Assembly: GCA_012270265.1 (NCBI GenBank)
Contig: JAAXIR010000213.1
Location: 654-13,529, forward strand
DNA length: 12,876 nt
Source of the DNA: Candidatus Poseidoniales archaeon
Lineage (GTDB): Archaea > Thermoplasmatota > Poseidoniia > Poseidoniales > Poseidoniaceae
Reading direction: 5' to 3'
Shown: piece after piece, positions 1 to 6,772 of the stretch
Position numbering within the stretch: position 1 is the first letter of the stretch
Layout of the letters: each line of letters starts with the position of its first letter
Translations under genes and position numbers: made by a program
The notes under the pieces: model-generated
Told to the model about the DNA's origin: nothing
Database searches by the model: none
What the model saw: the letters and a program-made list of their open reading frames with translations, nothing else

Positions 1-54
1 ATCCAACTCTGCTTCGGATTGTTCACGAGTGAACACTCCGAAGCAGAGTTGGAT
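1..54. repeat. Near-perfect inverted repeat at the window start
   Basis: Positions 1-18 are the exact reverse complement of 37-54. The stem continues inward from 20-26 against 29-34/35 after one mismatch (19 against 36), leaving a loop of only two bases (GA at 27-28). That gives about 25 paired bases. The right arm lies in an open frame that reads on naturally into the tail of the first gene. A stem this long with a 2-nt loop exactly at the window edge could be a real hairpin or cruciform, or a fold-back artefact at a contig end. Confidence 0.85.
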
Positions 55-117
55 AGCATGAGCGACGCTGGTGGATTGCATGATCCGCGATTTGGTTGGT
101 TCAAGATTGTAGCGTGA
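1..117 (+). CDS. C-terminal tail of an unidentified protein (partial)
   Basis: A reading frame is open from the first base to a TGA at 115-117 and ends in the residues DPRFGWFKIVA. It runs on the same strand as the filament genes, with 58 nt before the next start, so it is probably the 3' end of an upstream gene that may share their operon. The family is not recognised from about 38 residues. The first 18 codons lie inside the large inverted repeat at 1-54. If that repeat is an assembly fold-back, the residues encoded by the left arm are not real and only the part from about position 29 onward should be trusted. Confidence 0.45.
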   Translation: MQLCFGLFTSEHSEAELDSMSDAGGLHDPRFGWFKIVA

Positions 118-165
118 ACAAATTGTTCCATTACATTCAAATCTTGCCTCCACCCTCAACAGCAT

Positions 166-170
166 AGGGG
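166..170 (+). promoter_or_regulatory. Ribosome binding site for the 117-residue protein
   Basis: AGGGG lies 5 nt before the ATG at 176 and supports that start over the second in-frame ATG at 185. Confidence 0.45.
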
Positions 171-175
171 TCAAT

Positions 176-529
176 ATGGCAGGTATGGATTTCTTCATTC
201 GACCGGCAACTGGAACAGGTTCTGCAGATTGGATTCGCATTCCGAATGCGGACATTGATGTGAAAATTGCACGACGTCTCACACGTACCATTATTCGTGG
301 TGGAGAAGGGGATAATCTCCATGATGAAGGTGCTGAATCCACGATCTATACGGTGCGCGGAATCCTGTCGATTGACGATTACAAGAAAATCTTGAAGATG
401 TTCCGTACAGGTCAACCGTTCATTCACGATCCTTTCGAAGAACGCGATGTAAAGGTAATTTTCGCATCGCTGGAATACGAAGGATCAACTGAGAAATTTG
501 TTTTCGAACTGATTGAAGACGTTATTTGA
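176..529 (+). CDS. Unidentified 117-residue protein at the head of the filament gene cluster
   Basis: The family is not recognised. The protein is small, soluble-looking, without a signal peptide, membrane segment or cysteine. After a polar N-terminus it alternates short beta-like stretches: an Arg-rich segment at about 33-41, a Gly/Asp/Glu-rich loop at about 42-54, then IYTVRGILS, a helix DDYKKILKMF, the turn GQPFIHDPFEE, and a final strand ending in FELIEDVI. This order (strand, short helix, a G-x-P-x-x-x-DPF turn, strand pair, acidic C-terminus) is reminiscent of small tail or baseplate adaptor proteins of phages and contractile systems, but that is a pattern impression without a database match. 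It starts at ATG 176 behind AGGGG. Its stop lies 10 nt before the start of the first platform gene, so co-transcription with the pilus genes is likely. A role as an accessory of the filament machine is inferred from position only. Confidence 0.8.
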   Translation: MAGMDFFIRPATGTGSADWIRIPNADIDVKIARRLTRTIIRGGEGDNLHDEGAESTIYTVRGILSIDDYKKILKMFRTGQPFIHDPFEERDVKVIFASLEYEGSTEKFVFELIEDVI

Positions 530-539
530 GGTGTTGAAG

Positions 540-1115
540 ATGAGGAAACTTGACGAAAAGCGTGAAGTCCTTTACGTGATTCGTGCCATGGATGTCCTCA
601 TGTCTTCTGGCATTGGTTTGGAAGCAACCGTTCACAGCATATCTCAAGGCGGATATGGCATCATTTCTGAGGATTTCAAGAACATGATGGACAAAGTGCG
701 AAAAGGAGGTCGCCCTCTTGCAAAGGAGATCAAAGCCCTGATGGGTAAGGTCGAAACTGAAGGATACCGACGTTTGCTCAACATCATGCACATGAACATT
801 ACACAGAATACAGACATCATCGAGACGCTCAAAAAGCAAGGTTCTCGAATGGAGGAAGAACGTACTGAAGACGTCAAGAAATACATTGAAGATTTGAGTG
901 GCGTTCCAGAATCATTGCTCTCCATCGGTATGATTGGTCCGATTATTCTCGCAGTTCTCGGATTGTTTCCACAGCTTGTTGGAGACATGGGTTCGTTCTT
1001 CAGCATGCCAGAGCAATCAACCATCGACGTTGTTGTCAACATCGGTCTATTCCTGACCCTCTTCGCTATGATCATGATTGGTCTTAAGACCCACACAAAG
1101 GACCCTGGATTGTGA
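540..1115 (+). CDS. T2SF-domain platform protein, first half (TadB/ArlJ-like)
   Basis: This is an inner-membrane platform protein of a type IV filament or type II secretion-like machine, which couples the cytoplasmic motor ATPase to pilin insertion. Residues about 10-118 form a helical cytoplasmic T2SF-type domain, with the usual Gly-x-x-x-Glu-Ala (SGIGLEAT) near its start. Two hydrophobic spans follow, at about 125-146 and 161-182. The start is taken at ATG 540, because GAGGTG at 528-533 precedes it by 6 nt; an in-frame TTG at 513 would overlap the upstream gene and lacks such a site. At 191 residues it is much shorter than ArlJ/FlaJ (about 500 or more, with two T2SF domains) and lacks the N-terminal membrane spans usual in TadB. 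With the next gene, 4 nt downstream, it forms a two-gene platform like TadB/TadC. T2SF assignment is fairly sure; the exact subfamily is not. Confidence 0.8.
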   Translation: MRKLDEKREVLYVIRAMDVLMSSGIGLEATVHSISQGGYGIISEDFKNMMDKVRKGGRPLAKEIKALMGKVETEGYRRLLNIMHMNITQNTDIIETLKKQGSRMEEERTEDVKKYIEDLSGVPESLLSIGMIGPIILAVLGLFPQLVGDMGSFFSMPEQSTIDVVVNIGLFLTLFAMIMIGLKTHTKDPGL

Positions 1116-1119
1116 TATC

Positions 1120-1851
1120 ATGCTCTTCCGTTTCCTTGAATCATTCAATAATCAGCCACTGATGCTGATGCTTGGTGTCGTTGGACTCGCCATGATTGGC
1201 GGAGGCATACCTCCTATCCGTGAGCGTATACGACGACGTAAAATCGAAAACGCACTACCCTCCTTTTTGGAAGGATTGTCCGATGAAGTAGGAGCAGGGC
1301 TTGGTATTCAGGAAGCCATGCAACACCAGGCGAAGACTGCGCCCGCACCACTTGGCCCACTCCTTGTTGAAACGCTCAAGGAGAGTCACTCCTCATCGTT
1401 CGATGCTGCACTCTCGAGTTTTGCTACAAAGTCTCGCTCGTCACAAGTTCAACGTGTCATGCATCTTCTGGAGACGGCGATTGAACAAAACGCTCCTCTC
1501 CAAGAAATTTTGATGAATCTCTCTATGGATTACGAGCGTTTGAACGATCTCATGAACAAGCGAGAGTCAGAACTTCAAGGCAGAGGAATCCTCATTGTAC
1601 TGTTCGTTTGCATCGGCCTTCCAGGCCTCATCGGATTCCTTGTGGGTCTCTTCACACCTGCTTCATCCGGCTTCCAGATTGGAGGCTTCCTCTCGACGTT
1701 TAGTTTGTTCTTTGCTGCCGCAAGTGCCGTCGGTGTCGCAGTTTCTGGTCGAATGCTTGGCCGCATGCGAGACACCATGTGGTTCGTTCCTGGCTGGATG
1801 GCCATGTCGATGTTCATATTCCTAGGTGCAACAAAACTCATTGGAGGCTGA
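1120..1851 (+). CDS. T2SF-domain platform protein, second half (TadC/ArlJ-like)
   Basis: This is the second membrane platform subunit of the same filament system. The 243-residue product has one membrane span at about 13-33, a basic cytoplasmic segment (RERIRRRK), a T2SF domain at about 45-150 with the typical ALPSFLEGLSDEVGAG start, and three further spans at about 155-178, 190-210 and 219-242. ATG 1120 follows the previous stop by 4 nt; a GTGAT stretch overlapping that stop may act as the ribosome site, which is weak and suggests translational coupling. An upstream in-frame start at 1078 would overlap the previous gene and is less likely. Placed end to end, the two products give T2SF, two spans, one span, T2SF, three spans, close to a minimal ArlJ/FlaJ cut in the middle. 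Family assignment is confident; partnership with the preceding gene is inferred from adjacency. Confidence 0.82.
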   Translation: MLFRFLESFNNQPLMLMLGVVGLAMIGGGIPPIRERIRRRKIENALPSFLEGLSDEVGAGLGIQEAMQHQAKTAPAPLGPLLVETLKESHSSSFDAALSSFATKSRSSQVQRVMHLLETAIEQNAPLQEILMNLSMDYERLNDLMNKRESELQGRGILIVLFVCIGLPGLIGFLVGLFTPASSGFQIGGFLSTFSLFFAAASAVGVAVSGRMLGRMRDTMWFVPGWMAMSMFIFLGATKLIGG

Positions 1852-1854
1852 ACA

Positions 1855-3099
1855 ATGTCTGAACAAATTCTCGAACAATACGGAAATGTCACAATCTACA
1901 CCGAATCAAACCATCCTTCCCCGATTTACCATGTCGAAGGCTCAGTAGCACCAAATCCCCACGGAGACCTTGCTGTCTTGTTTGAGGACGACAATCTGGA
2001 AGAAGTCATGTACAATGGTGGAACACAGTGTGTCAAAGTTGCTCATCGAAAACATGGCATGTGCCGTACGAATGTTTGGATCAACGATGAGGCTGGCCTT
2101 CAAATTGCCAAGAACATTGCTGCATTCACGAACGTACCTCTTGGTGATGGTCCGGGAATGGTCCCTATTTTCGATGGTCGACTACCTGATGGATCCCGTG
2201 TCAACGGTACCATTCCGCCTGTATCACCAGATGGCCCAACATTGACCATTCGAAAATTCAAGGAAGACCCATTGACGATGATTGACTTGGTCAAGTTTGG
2301 AACGGTCAACTCACGTCTTGCTGCCATGATGTGGGTCTGGATTGAAGGGCTCGATAGCCGGCCAGCGAACTTTGTGATTGCTGGCGGAACAGGTTCTGGT
2401 AAGACAACGACGCTCAACTGTCTTGGAATGTACATCCCATGGCACCGCCGTCTTCTAACGGTCGAAGATACCGCTGAATTGCAAGTCTATCACGACCATT
2501 GGTTGCGAATGGAAACACGACGAGAACGTCCAGATGGAACACCAGAAGTCGACATGAACGATTGTTTGAAATCGAGTCTACGTATGCGTCCAGACCGTAT
2601 CATTGTGGGAGAAGTTCGTGGACCTGAGGCTGCAACGCTTTTGACAGCCATGAACACTGGTCACGATGGTTCCTTTGGTAGCCTGCACGCCAACACTGCC
2701 CAGGAAACCGTCACGAGAATGATCAATCCGCCTATGAACGTACCACCAATCATGTTGACTGGTCTCGACCTCATCATCATTCAAGCACGACTCCACGTCA
2801 ATGGGAAGACGGCTCGAAAGATTACAGAAGTTGCTGAAATCGCTGGTATGGAAGGATCGAAGCCTCGATTGAACACGATTTGGAAGTACAATGCTGCAAC
2901 GGATCAAATCGAAGAAACAGGTATTCCATCCAATCTCAGGGAAGTTATCTGCAAAGCAGCTGGTGTAACGCCTGATGTCTTTGAAAAGCACGTTCAACAG
3001 CGTCAACAAATCATCGAAGATCTCATCGCTCGAGACATCACAGACATTCAGTCAGTCACCACAGTGATTCAGAACTTCTACGCTCAGAGCCATCATTGA
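1855..3099 (+). CDS. Type II/IV secretion system ATPase, CpaF/TadA-like
   Basis: This is a hexameric motor ATPase of the PilT/VirB11 superfamily that powers filament assembly from the cytoplasmic face of the membrane. All four boxes are visible: Walker A GGTGSGKT at about 177-184, Asp box VEDTAE at 203-208, Walker B RIIVGEVRG at 249-256, and His box GHDGSFGSLHANT at 269-281. The stretch DGRLPDGSRVNGTIPP followed by LTIRKF (about 107-135), and GHDGS in the His box, are the form familiar from CpaF/TadA rather than from ArlI/FlaI. The length of 414 residues is also close to CpaF and shorter than typical ArlI. GGAGG at 1843-1847 overlaps the end of the platform gene and supports ATG 1855, three bases after the previous stop. 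It therefore forms one operon with both T2SF genes. It overlaps the convergent downstream gene by 7 nt. ATPase assignment is very sure; the filament type is inferred. Confidence 0.95.
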   Translation: MSEQILEQYGNVTIYTESNHPSPIYHVEGSVAPNPHGDLAVLFEDDNLEEVMYNGGTQCVKVAHRKHGMCRTNVWINDEAGLQIAKNIAAFTNVPLGDGPGMVPIFDGRLPDGSRVNGTIPPVSPDGPTLTIRKFKEDPLTMIDLVKFGTVNSRLAAMMWVWIEGLDSRPANFVIAGGTGSGKTTTLNCLGMYIPWHRRLLTVEDTAELQVYHDHWLRMETRRERPDGTPEVDMNDCLKSSLRMRPDRIIVGEVRGPEAATLLTAMNTGHDGSFGSLHANTAQETVTRMINPPMNVPPIMLTGLDLIIIQARLHVNGKTARKITEVAEIAGMEGSKPRLNTIWKYNAATDQIEETGIPSNLREVICKAAGVTPDVFEKHVQQRQQIIEDLIARDITDIQSVTTVIQNFYAQSHH

Positions 3100-4844
3100 C
3101 CGTCTTGCAACCGAAGCCGAGAGAGTAACGCATCGACTCGGTCAATCTGGCCACGCACGCCACCGACTCGATCTGATGCATCAGCAACGGATTCTGCGAG
3201 TTGCATTTCTGGTTCTTCTTCCTCTACCTGCTGAGGCTTGAATGTTGCAGCAAGGGATTTCAATTCAGCAACAATAGCATCGACGTGCTCATCACTGACA
3301 AGGATTCCTGGAGCCAATCGTGGAATTTGATTTGGTGTAAGATATCCCAACTCTGTACCAACAATACCTGCACATGCTAGGACACGTGGACGTAATTCCG
3401 ATGTGTTGACAAGATAGCCCTTCGACTCAAGGAAACGAATGATGAGGCTTTGTTGGGCCTCAGAGAAGTCGCCTTCACTGCTCTCAAGAACGGTTTCTAC
3501 AAGGGATTCGAACGAAGGAAGATTTCTTTCAAGACGTTCGATGGTCCGACGCACATCATCGGGCAAATGGACTGCACCATGATACAAGATACGTAACATA
3601 CGGTTGCGTCGTGCAGCCGACGGGTCTTGCAGTTCCTCTGCCTCACTGATTTCGAGATGAAGATCGAACAAGGCGTGAAGACGGCCCGAAACGGCTGGAC
3701 TTCTCAAATCGAGACAGAGCGTTCGTGCCTCATCTTCAAACTCCATTCGTGCATGAACAAGATTTCCTCGTCGTCCAGCAACACATTCTGGAATCCTCTC
3801 CCGAAGTTGTGGACGCATTTGTTCAAACATTCGAATCGCTTCACGTTCAGACCATGAACCTGGCTTACTGGAAAGTGCATTCTGTTCTTGCTCAGAGCGG
3901 TAGGCTGTTTCCATAATGATGGTCCTAATTGCATCCTGCACTCGTGCTAACTCGACGGCAAAGCCGTGATTGGAGAGACTTGAGATGAACGTGTTCATGT
4001 CCTCCATGTCGGTCGTACTTCCTACCAAAAGGTAGTCACGAGCTGCCGCCTCAACCTCTGCTCTTCGAGATGAGATTTCCAACAAGGCTGCCTCTTCTTC
4101 CAACGTCGGCTCTTCGGAAGAAAGCTCCTGCAACATTGGAGGTACAGGTTGCTCGATTTCTTTTCGATGGGAGACAAGGGTCTCCTCTATAGAAGCCGCT
4201 ACTTCGGAAAGCGAGGTGTCAATACCGCCGCTATCTATGGATTCCATTAACTCTGACTCATCTTCGAAGGTCCATCCTTCGGGATGCTCGGTAACGAAGC
4301 TCTCAACTTCTTCTTCGATTGAAGCCGACTCGATTTCTTCTTGGCCAGAGTCTCCGGGTGTTGGAATCGTGACTGAGCCACCACCTCTCTTGAGAGACCG
4401 TTTGATTGTACCCCAATTCTTGTGCTGGGCGGATAGAACGCCTGCGACACGAATGAGGAGTGTTTGACGGTTCCCTGAACGTGGAAGTTCCAAGGCTTTG
4501 CACAATGCGTGAAGTTCCTCTTTGGTCATCTTATCGAGGTTCTCTTCCTTGAGTTGTTTTGGATCGTGGTTGAGGTGCAGGTAAAGACGTTGGCGGCGGG
4601 TTCGTAGTGAACCAGTTTTCTTGATTCCAAAAACGCCAAGGAGGTCGCCAAGATCACTGTTGAGGATGTTTTTGAGACCATCCAAGGTCAAATACCACTC
4701 TGGTAGGATAAGGTCACGAATCAATTGAGCCCGGAGATACTCTACGGAGCCATTTTTCGCCAAACCATACGCCGAAGCAATCTCCTTGAGGTCTTCAAGA
4801 CGTGCCTGATAAAGTTCAGACAAGAGACTCGAACGATTGCTCAT
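3093..4844 (-). CDS. Large acidic protein with three SAP-like modules at the N-terminus
   Basis: The start is taken at ATG 4844, because GGTGA precedes it by 4 nt; an in-frame ATG at 4871 lacks such a site and would lie beside the likely TATA element. The 583-residue product opens with three short helix-turn-helix repeats resembling SAP modules (L..L......G....G....L...L): about residues 11-45 (YGLAKNGSVEYLRAQLI), 58-91 (FGIKKTGSLRTRRQRL) and 103-137 (LELPRSGNRQTLLIRV). SAP domains usually bind nucleic acid. A very acidic, low-complexity region follows at about 160-250, then a long helical part with no recognised family, and another acidic stretch (EEEEPE) near the C-terminus. No signal peptide or membrane span is evident. 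It stands alone on its strand, overlapping the 3' end of the ATPase gene by 7 nt. A chromatin or nucleic-acid role is suggested only by the SAP-like modules. Confidence 0.85.
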   Translation of the reverse strand: MSNRSSLLSELYQARLEDLKEIASAYGLAKNGSVEYLRAQLIRDLILPEWYLTLDGLKNILNSDLGDLLGVFGIKKTGSLRTRRQRLYLHLNHDPKQLKEENLDKMTKEELHALCKALELPRSGNRQTLLIRVAGVLSAQHKNWGTIKRSLKRGGGSVTIPTPGDSGQEEIESASIEEEVESFVTEHPEGWTFEDESELMESIDSGGIDTSLSEVAASIEETLVSHRKEIEQPVPPMLQELSSEEPTLEEEAALLEISSRRAEVEAAARDYLLVGSTTDMEDMNTFISSLSNHGFAVELARVQDAIRTIIMETAYRSEQEQNALSSKPGSWSEREAIRMFEQMRPQLRERIPECVAGRRGNLVHARMEFEDEARTLCLDLRSPAVSGRLHALFDLHLEISEAEELQDPSAARRNRMLRILYHGAVHLPDDVRRTIERLERNLPSFESLVETVLESSEGDFSEAQQSLIIRFLESKGYLVNTSELRPRVLACAGIVGTELGYLTPNQIPRLAPGILVSDEHVDAIVAELKSLAATFKPQQVEEEEPEMQLAESVADASDRVGGVRGQIDRVDALLSRLRLQDGQ

Positions 4845-4875
4845 TGGTTCACCTAACCGTTGTTGTTTCATTACA

Positions 4876-4883
4876 GTATATGT
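4876..4883 (-). promoter_or_regulatory. Probable TATA box for the SAP-domain gene
   Basis: The minus strand reads CATATACT here. A transcript starting about 25 nt downstream would begin near 4853, just ahead of the GGTGA site and the ATG at 4844, which fits a short archaeal leader and supports the shorter start. The rest of the 171-nt divergent gap (4845-5015) shows no other clear signal apart from the ribosome site of the plus-strand gene. Confidence 0.4.
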
Positions 4884-5006
4884 TGTTTCGATGTCAAATC
4901 AGCATCAATGAGCCGTTTTTCGCTTATCTGAATGAGTACGAGATATCCCTCAACGAAGGTCGAATTCGGCTAAACCTTCAAACACATTCGACACTCAGGG
5001 ATTGTC

Positions 5007-5011
5007 GGTGA
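5007..5011 (+). promoter_or_regulatory. Ribosome binding site for the coiled-coil protein
   Basis: GGTGA lies 4 nt before ATG 5016 and fixes that start. The same element and spacing precede the SAP-domain gene and the geranylgeranyl reductase gene. Confidence 0.65.
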
Positions 5012-5015
5012 GTCA

Positions 5016-5633
5016 ATGGTAACCGCTGAGAAGACCGCACGAACCATGCTCAAACAAGCCAATGAGTTGGGCAACACGCTACGTGAAATTGTTCGCCGTG
5101 ATCTTGCCGATGAAACACGAAGGTTCAACGACACACTCAACCAACGAATTCAGCTTGCCAGTGAAGCGATTGTTCAAGCGGTAAAAGCCAAGGAAGCCAT
5201 CGCCGCAGGTGCGTCCTCCATCAACGGTAAATTGGAGAAAGCACCCAGCGGATATTCGCTGAACAAGAATCGGGAAGATGTTCGGGGCGTGTTACAGTCC
5301 ACGCTCGTTGAGGTTCAACAACTACGAGAGCAGCATGAGGCAGTTGCTGAGTCTCTAAGGGAAGCTCAAACACCAAGCCGTTCCGCTGTGGAAATCGTTG
5401 AACGATTCGCAATCGAATTACAAAAAGCAGCAGGTGGATGGGAAGCGACTGGTCGTGAAATTGATGAAATCATCGCAAACCTCTGCGATCCAAATCCAGA
5501 CGTTGCCCTCATCGAATTGGAGCGCTATCTCACAGAGAACGGGTTTGAAATCGTCCTTGTTGGAGAAAATCGCACCGAGGAGGCCTTGGAGGAAGCTCGT
5601 CGACTTCTAGGCTACTCCGACTCATCGGAATGA
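5016..5633 (+). CDS. Helical, probably coiled-coil protein of unknown function
   Basis: The family is not recognised. The 205-residue product is almost entirely charged and helical. Long heptad-friendly stretches occur at about 1-70 and 85-155 (for example STLVEVQQLREQHEAVAESL), separated by a Gly/Ser/Pro-rich hinge (GASSINGKLEKAPSGYS). The last 45 residues look like a small mixed alpha/beta end, with a possible strand FEIVLVGENRT and a helix EEALEEARRLLG. There is no cysteine, membrane span or signal peptide. ATG 5016 is well supported by GGTGA 4 nt upstream. The gene stands alone on its strand, diverging from the SAP-domain gene and running into the hemC-like gene with a 22-nt 3' overlap. 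Codon use and composition resemble the neighbours. It may be structural or a partner of a divergent neighbour, but nothing in the sequence shows this. Confidence 0.8.
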   Translation: MVTAEKTARTMLKQANELGNTLREIVRRDLADETRRFNDTLNQRIQLASEAIVQAVKAKEAIAAGASSINGKLEKAPSGYSLNKNREDVRGVLQSTLVEVQQLREQHEAVAESLREAQTPSRSAVEIVERFAIELQKAAGGWEATGREIDEIIANLCDPNPDVALIELERYLTENGFEIVLVGENRTEEALEEARRLLGYSDSSE

Positions 5634-6691
5634 ATCCGCATCATTGCGGGTCGATCTTCATGGAATTCATCAGGCATGTTTCGTATCTTACGGTTTGTTG
5701 CTTGATGCTCAGAAGTGAGGGTGGTTAGTACACTCCCCCACTCTTGCAGAAGATTCACCATTGCAATCCGATGCTTCTCAATAGGGCCGACTTGTTCAGC
5801 ACAAGCACTCACCTTTCCATCGACACTTAATGTCTCGATTCTCATCTCAACACGTGTTCCCGACTCGCGTACTTTCTTTTCCGTGTCGATCATTGCAGAC
5901 ATGGTCCAATCGTCGTTGTTTCTTTTCGCTTCACGAAGGATGGTACCCACACCGCGTTGTTCAACATGGATTCCTGTGAGTTCAACAAGATCGCTCGGAA
6001 TACTTTCCAGTAGAGCGGATTCAATTCGATAGGCAAACTCCGCAGAGGGGTCAAGAATGTGCTCCACTCGCTGCTTTGGAAAACCAACACGACCAACAAT
6101 AAGCGTGAATCCGTTGAGAGGAGGGGGTACAAAGTGCGAGCGTTCTGGTGATCCTTTCTGCAATCCGAGCGTGTGTCGACGTGTTTTCCCTGAAAGCAGA
6201 TTGTATTGGGAACGTTTCACGACGTAGCCTTCAATCGTTCCATTCAACCTTAATTCTTCGAGCCGTTCTATTTCCTCACGTGAATCGACTTCTTCACGAA
6301 CTTCAACATCTTCTTTCACGAGGAGATTCAGATCTTGGCGCAATCGGAGCATTTGGCGTTGAATGAGTGGATGTTGACAAACGACTCGTGCATGTTTGAT
6401 GAGATATTCTGGTTTATCATCACTCACGAGGACCCAAGTTGGTTCTCGACGTGACAACAGTCCAACGATGGCAAGGTTCTCGCTCTGATGTTGATTCCAA
6501 TTCTCTGGACTCATTGCAACCAGGTCACCAACACCATCGTTCAATAGTGCAATCGCATCTTCAATCGTTGGGGCTTGGCGGAGAATGGCGTTGAACGTGT
6601 TGCTTCTTTGCTCGAGAACCTTCTCAATTTGTTGGCGAACACCATCACCATGCGATGAAGTCGAGAGGAACACTAAGCGCTCATCTTCCAT
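5612..6691 (-). CDS. HemC-fold protein, probable non-catalytic paralogue of porphobilinogen deaminase
   Basis: The 359-residue product follows the order of segments of hydroxymethylbilane synthase (HemC). LVFLSTSSHGDGVRQQIEKV matches the N-terminal strand and helix, and IEDAIALLNDGVGDLVAMSP the segment before the catalytic loop. LAIVGLLSRREPTWVLVS matches the ReDprDvlvS region, and HPLIQRQMLRLRQDLNLLV the SSLRRqaqL..RpDL region. RLEELRLNGTIEGYVV, FVPPPLNGFTLIVGR and a C-terminal ER.fL-like helix at about 219-240 complete the pattern. Key residues differ: the VHSxKD loop with the catalytic Asp reads VAMSPENW, the RR pair is not kept, and the GGC loop that holds the dipyrromethane cofactor reads ESIPSDLVELTG without Cys. 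Normal deaminase activity is therefore unlikely. A charged insert lies at about 126-145. ATG 6691 has GAGGTGA 5 nt upstream. No other haem gene is in the window. The fold match is my inference from pattern, not from a search. Confidence 0.6.
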   Translation of the reverse strand: MEDERLVFLSTSSHGDGVRQQIEKVLEQRSNTFNAILRQAPTIEDAIALLNDGVGDLVAMSPENWNQHQSENLAIVGLLSRREPTWVLVSDDKPEYLIKHARVVCQHPLIQRQMLRLRQDLNLLVKEDVEVREEVDSREEIERLEELRLNGTIEGYVVKRSQYNLLSGKTRRHTLGLQKGSPERSHFVPPPLNGFTLIVGRVGFPKQRVEHILDPSAEFAYRIESALLESIPSDLVELTGIHVEQRGVGTILREAKRNNDDWTMSAMIDTEKKVRESGTRVEMRIETLSVDGKVSACAEQVGPIEKHRIAMVNLLQEWGSVLTTLTSEHQATNRKIRNMPDEFHEDRPAMMRIHSDESE

Positions 6692-6696
6692 ACATT

Positions 6697-6703
6697 CACC
6701 TCG
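6697..6703 (-). promoter_or_regulatory. Ribosome binding site for the hemC-like gene
   Basis: On the minus strand GAGGTGA lies 5 nt before the ATG at 6691. It is one of the strongest Shine-Dalgarno matches in the window and decides the start. Confidence 0.75.
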
Positions 6704-6720
6704 GCTGAGGGCCCCTCAGC
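6704..6720. promoter_or_regulatory. 17-nt palindrome in a divergent promoter region (possible operator)
   Basis: GCTGAGGG and CCCTCAGC form a perfect 8-nt inverted repeat around a single C at 6712. It lies in the 81-nt space between the divergent hemC-like and prenyl synthase genes, directly beside the ribosome site of the hemC-like gene. A CATAGATT stretch on the minus strand (about 6722-6730) could be that gene's TATA box, which would place the palindrome between TATA and start, a usual operator position in archaea. It could also fold as a GC-rich hairpin in the leader. Operator function is inferred. Confidence 0.5.
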
Positions 6721-6772
6721 AATCTATGGGCGTAGCCCACTCGTTAAGAAGGACACCCTCGTCGTCTATACT

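Noticed and set aside
644..1096. 150-codon open frame on the minus strand
   Set aside because: It is antisense to the first T2SF platform gene, and its Met/Ser/Pro-rich product is typical of a shadow frame.
540..1851. One ArlJ-like gene broken by a frameshift
   Set aside because: Each half has a complete T2SF domain, its own start and a proper stop, with a 4-nt gap. A TadB/TadC-like gene pair is the simpler reading.
2578..3009. 143-codon open frame on the minus strand
   Set aside because: It is antisense to the ATPase gene across its Walker B and His boxes, with no family features.
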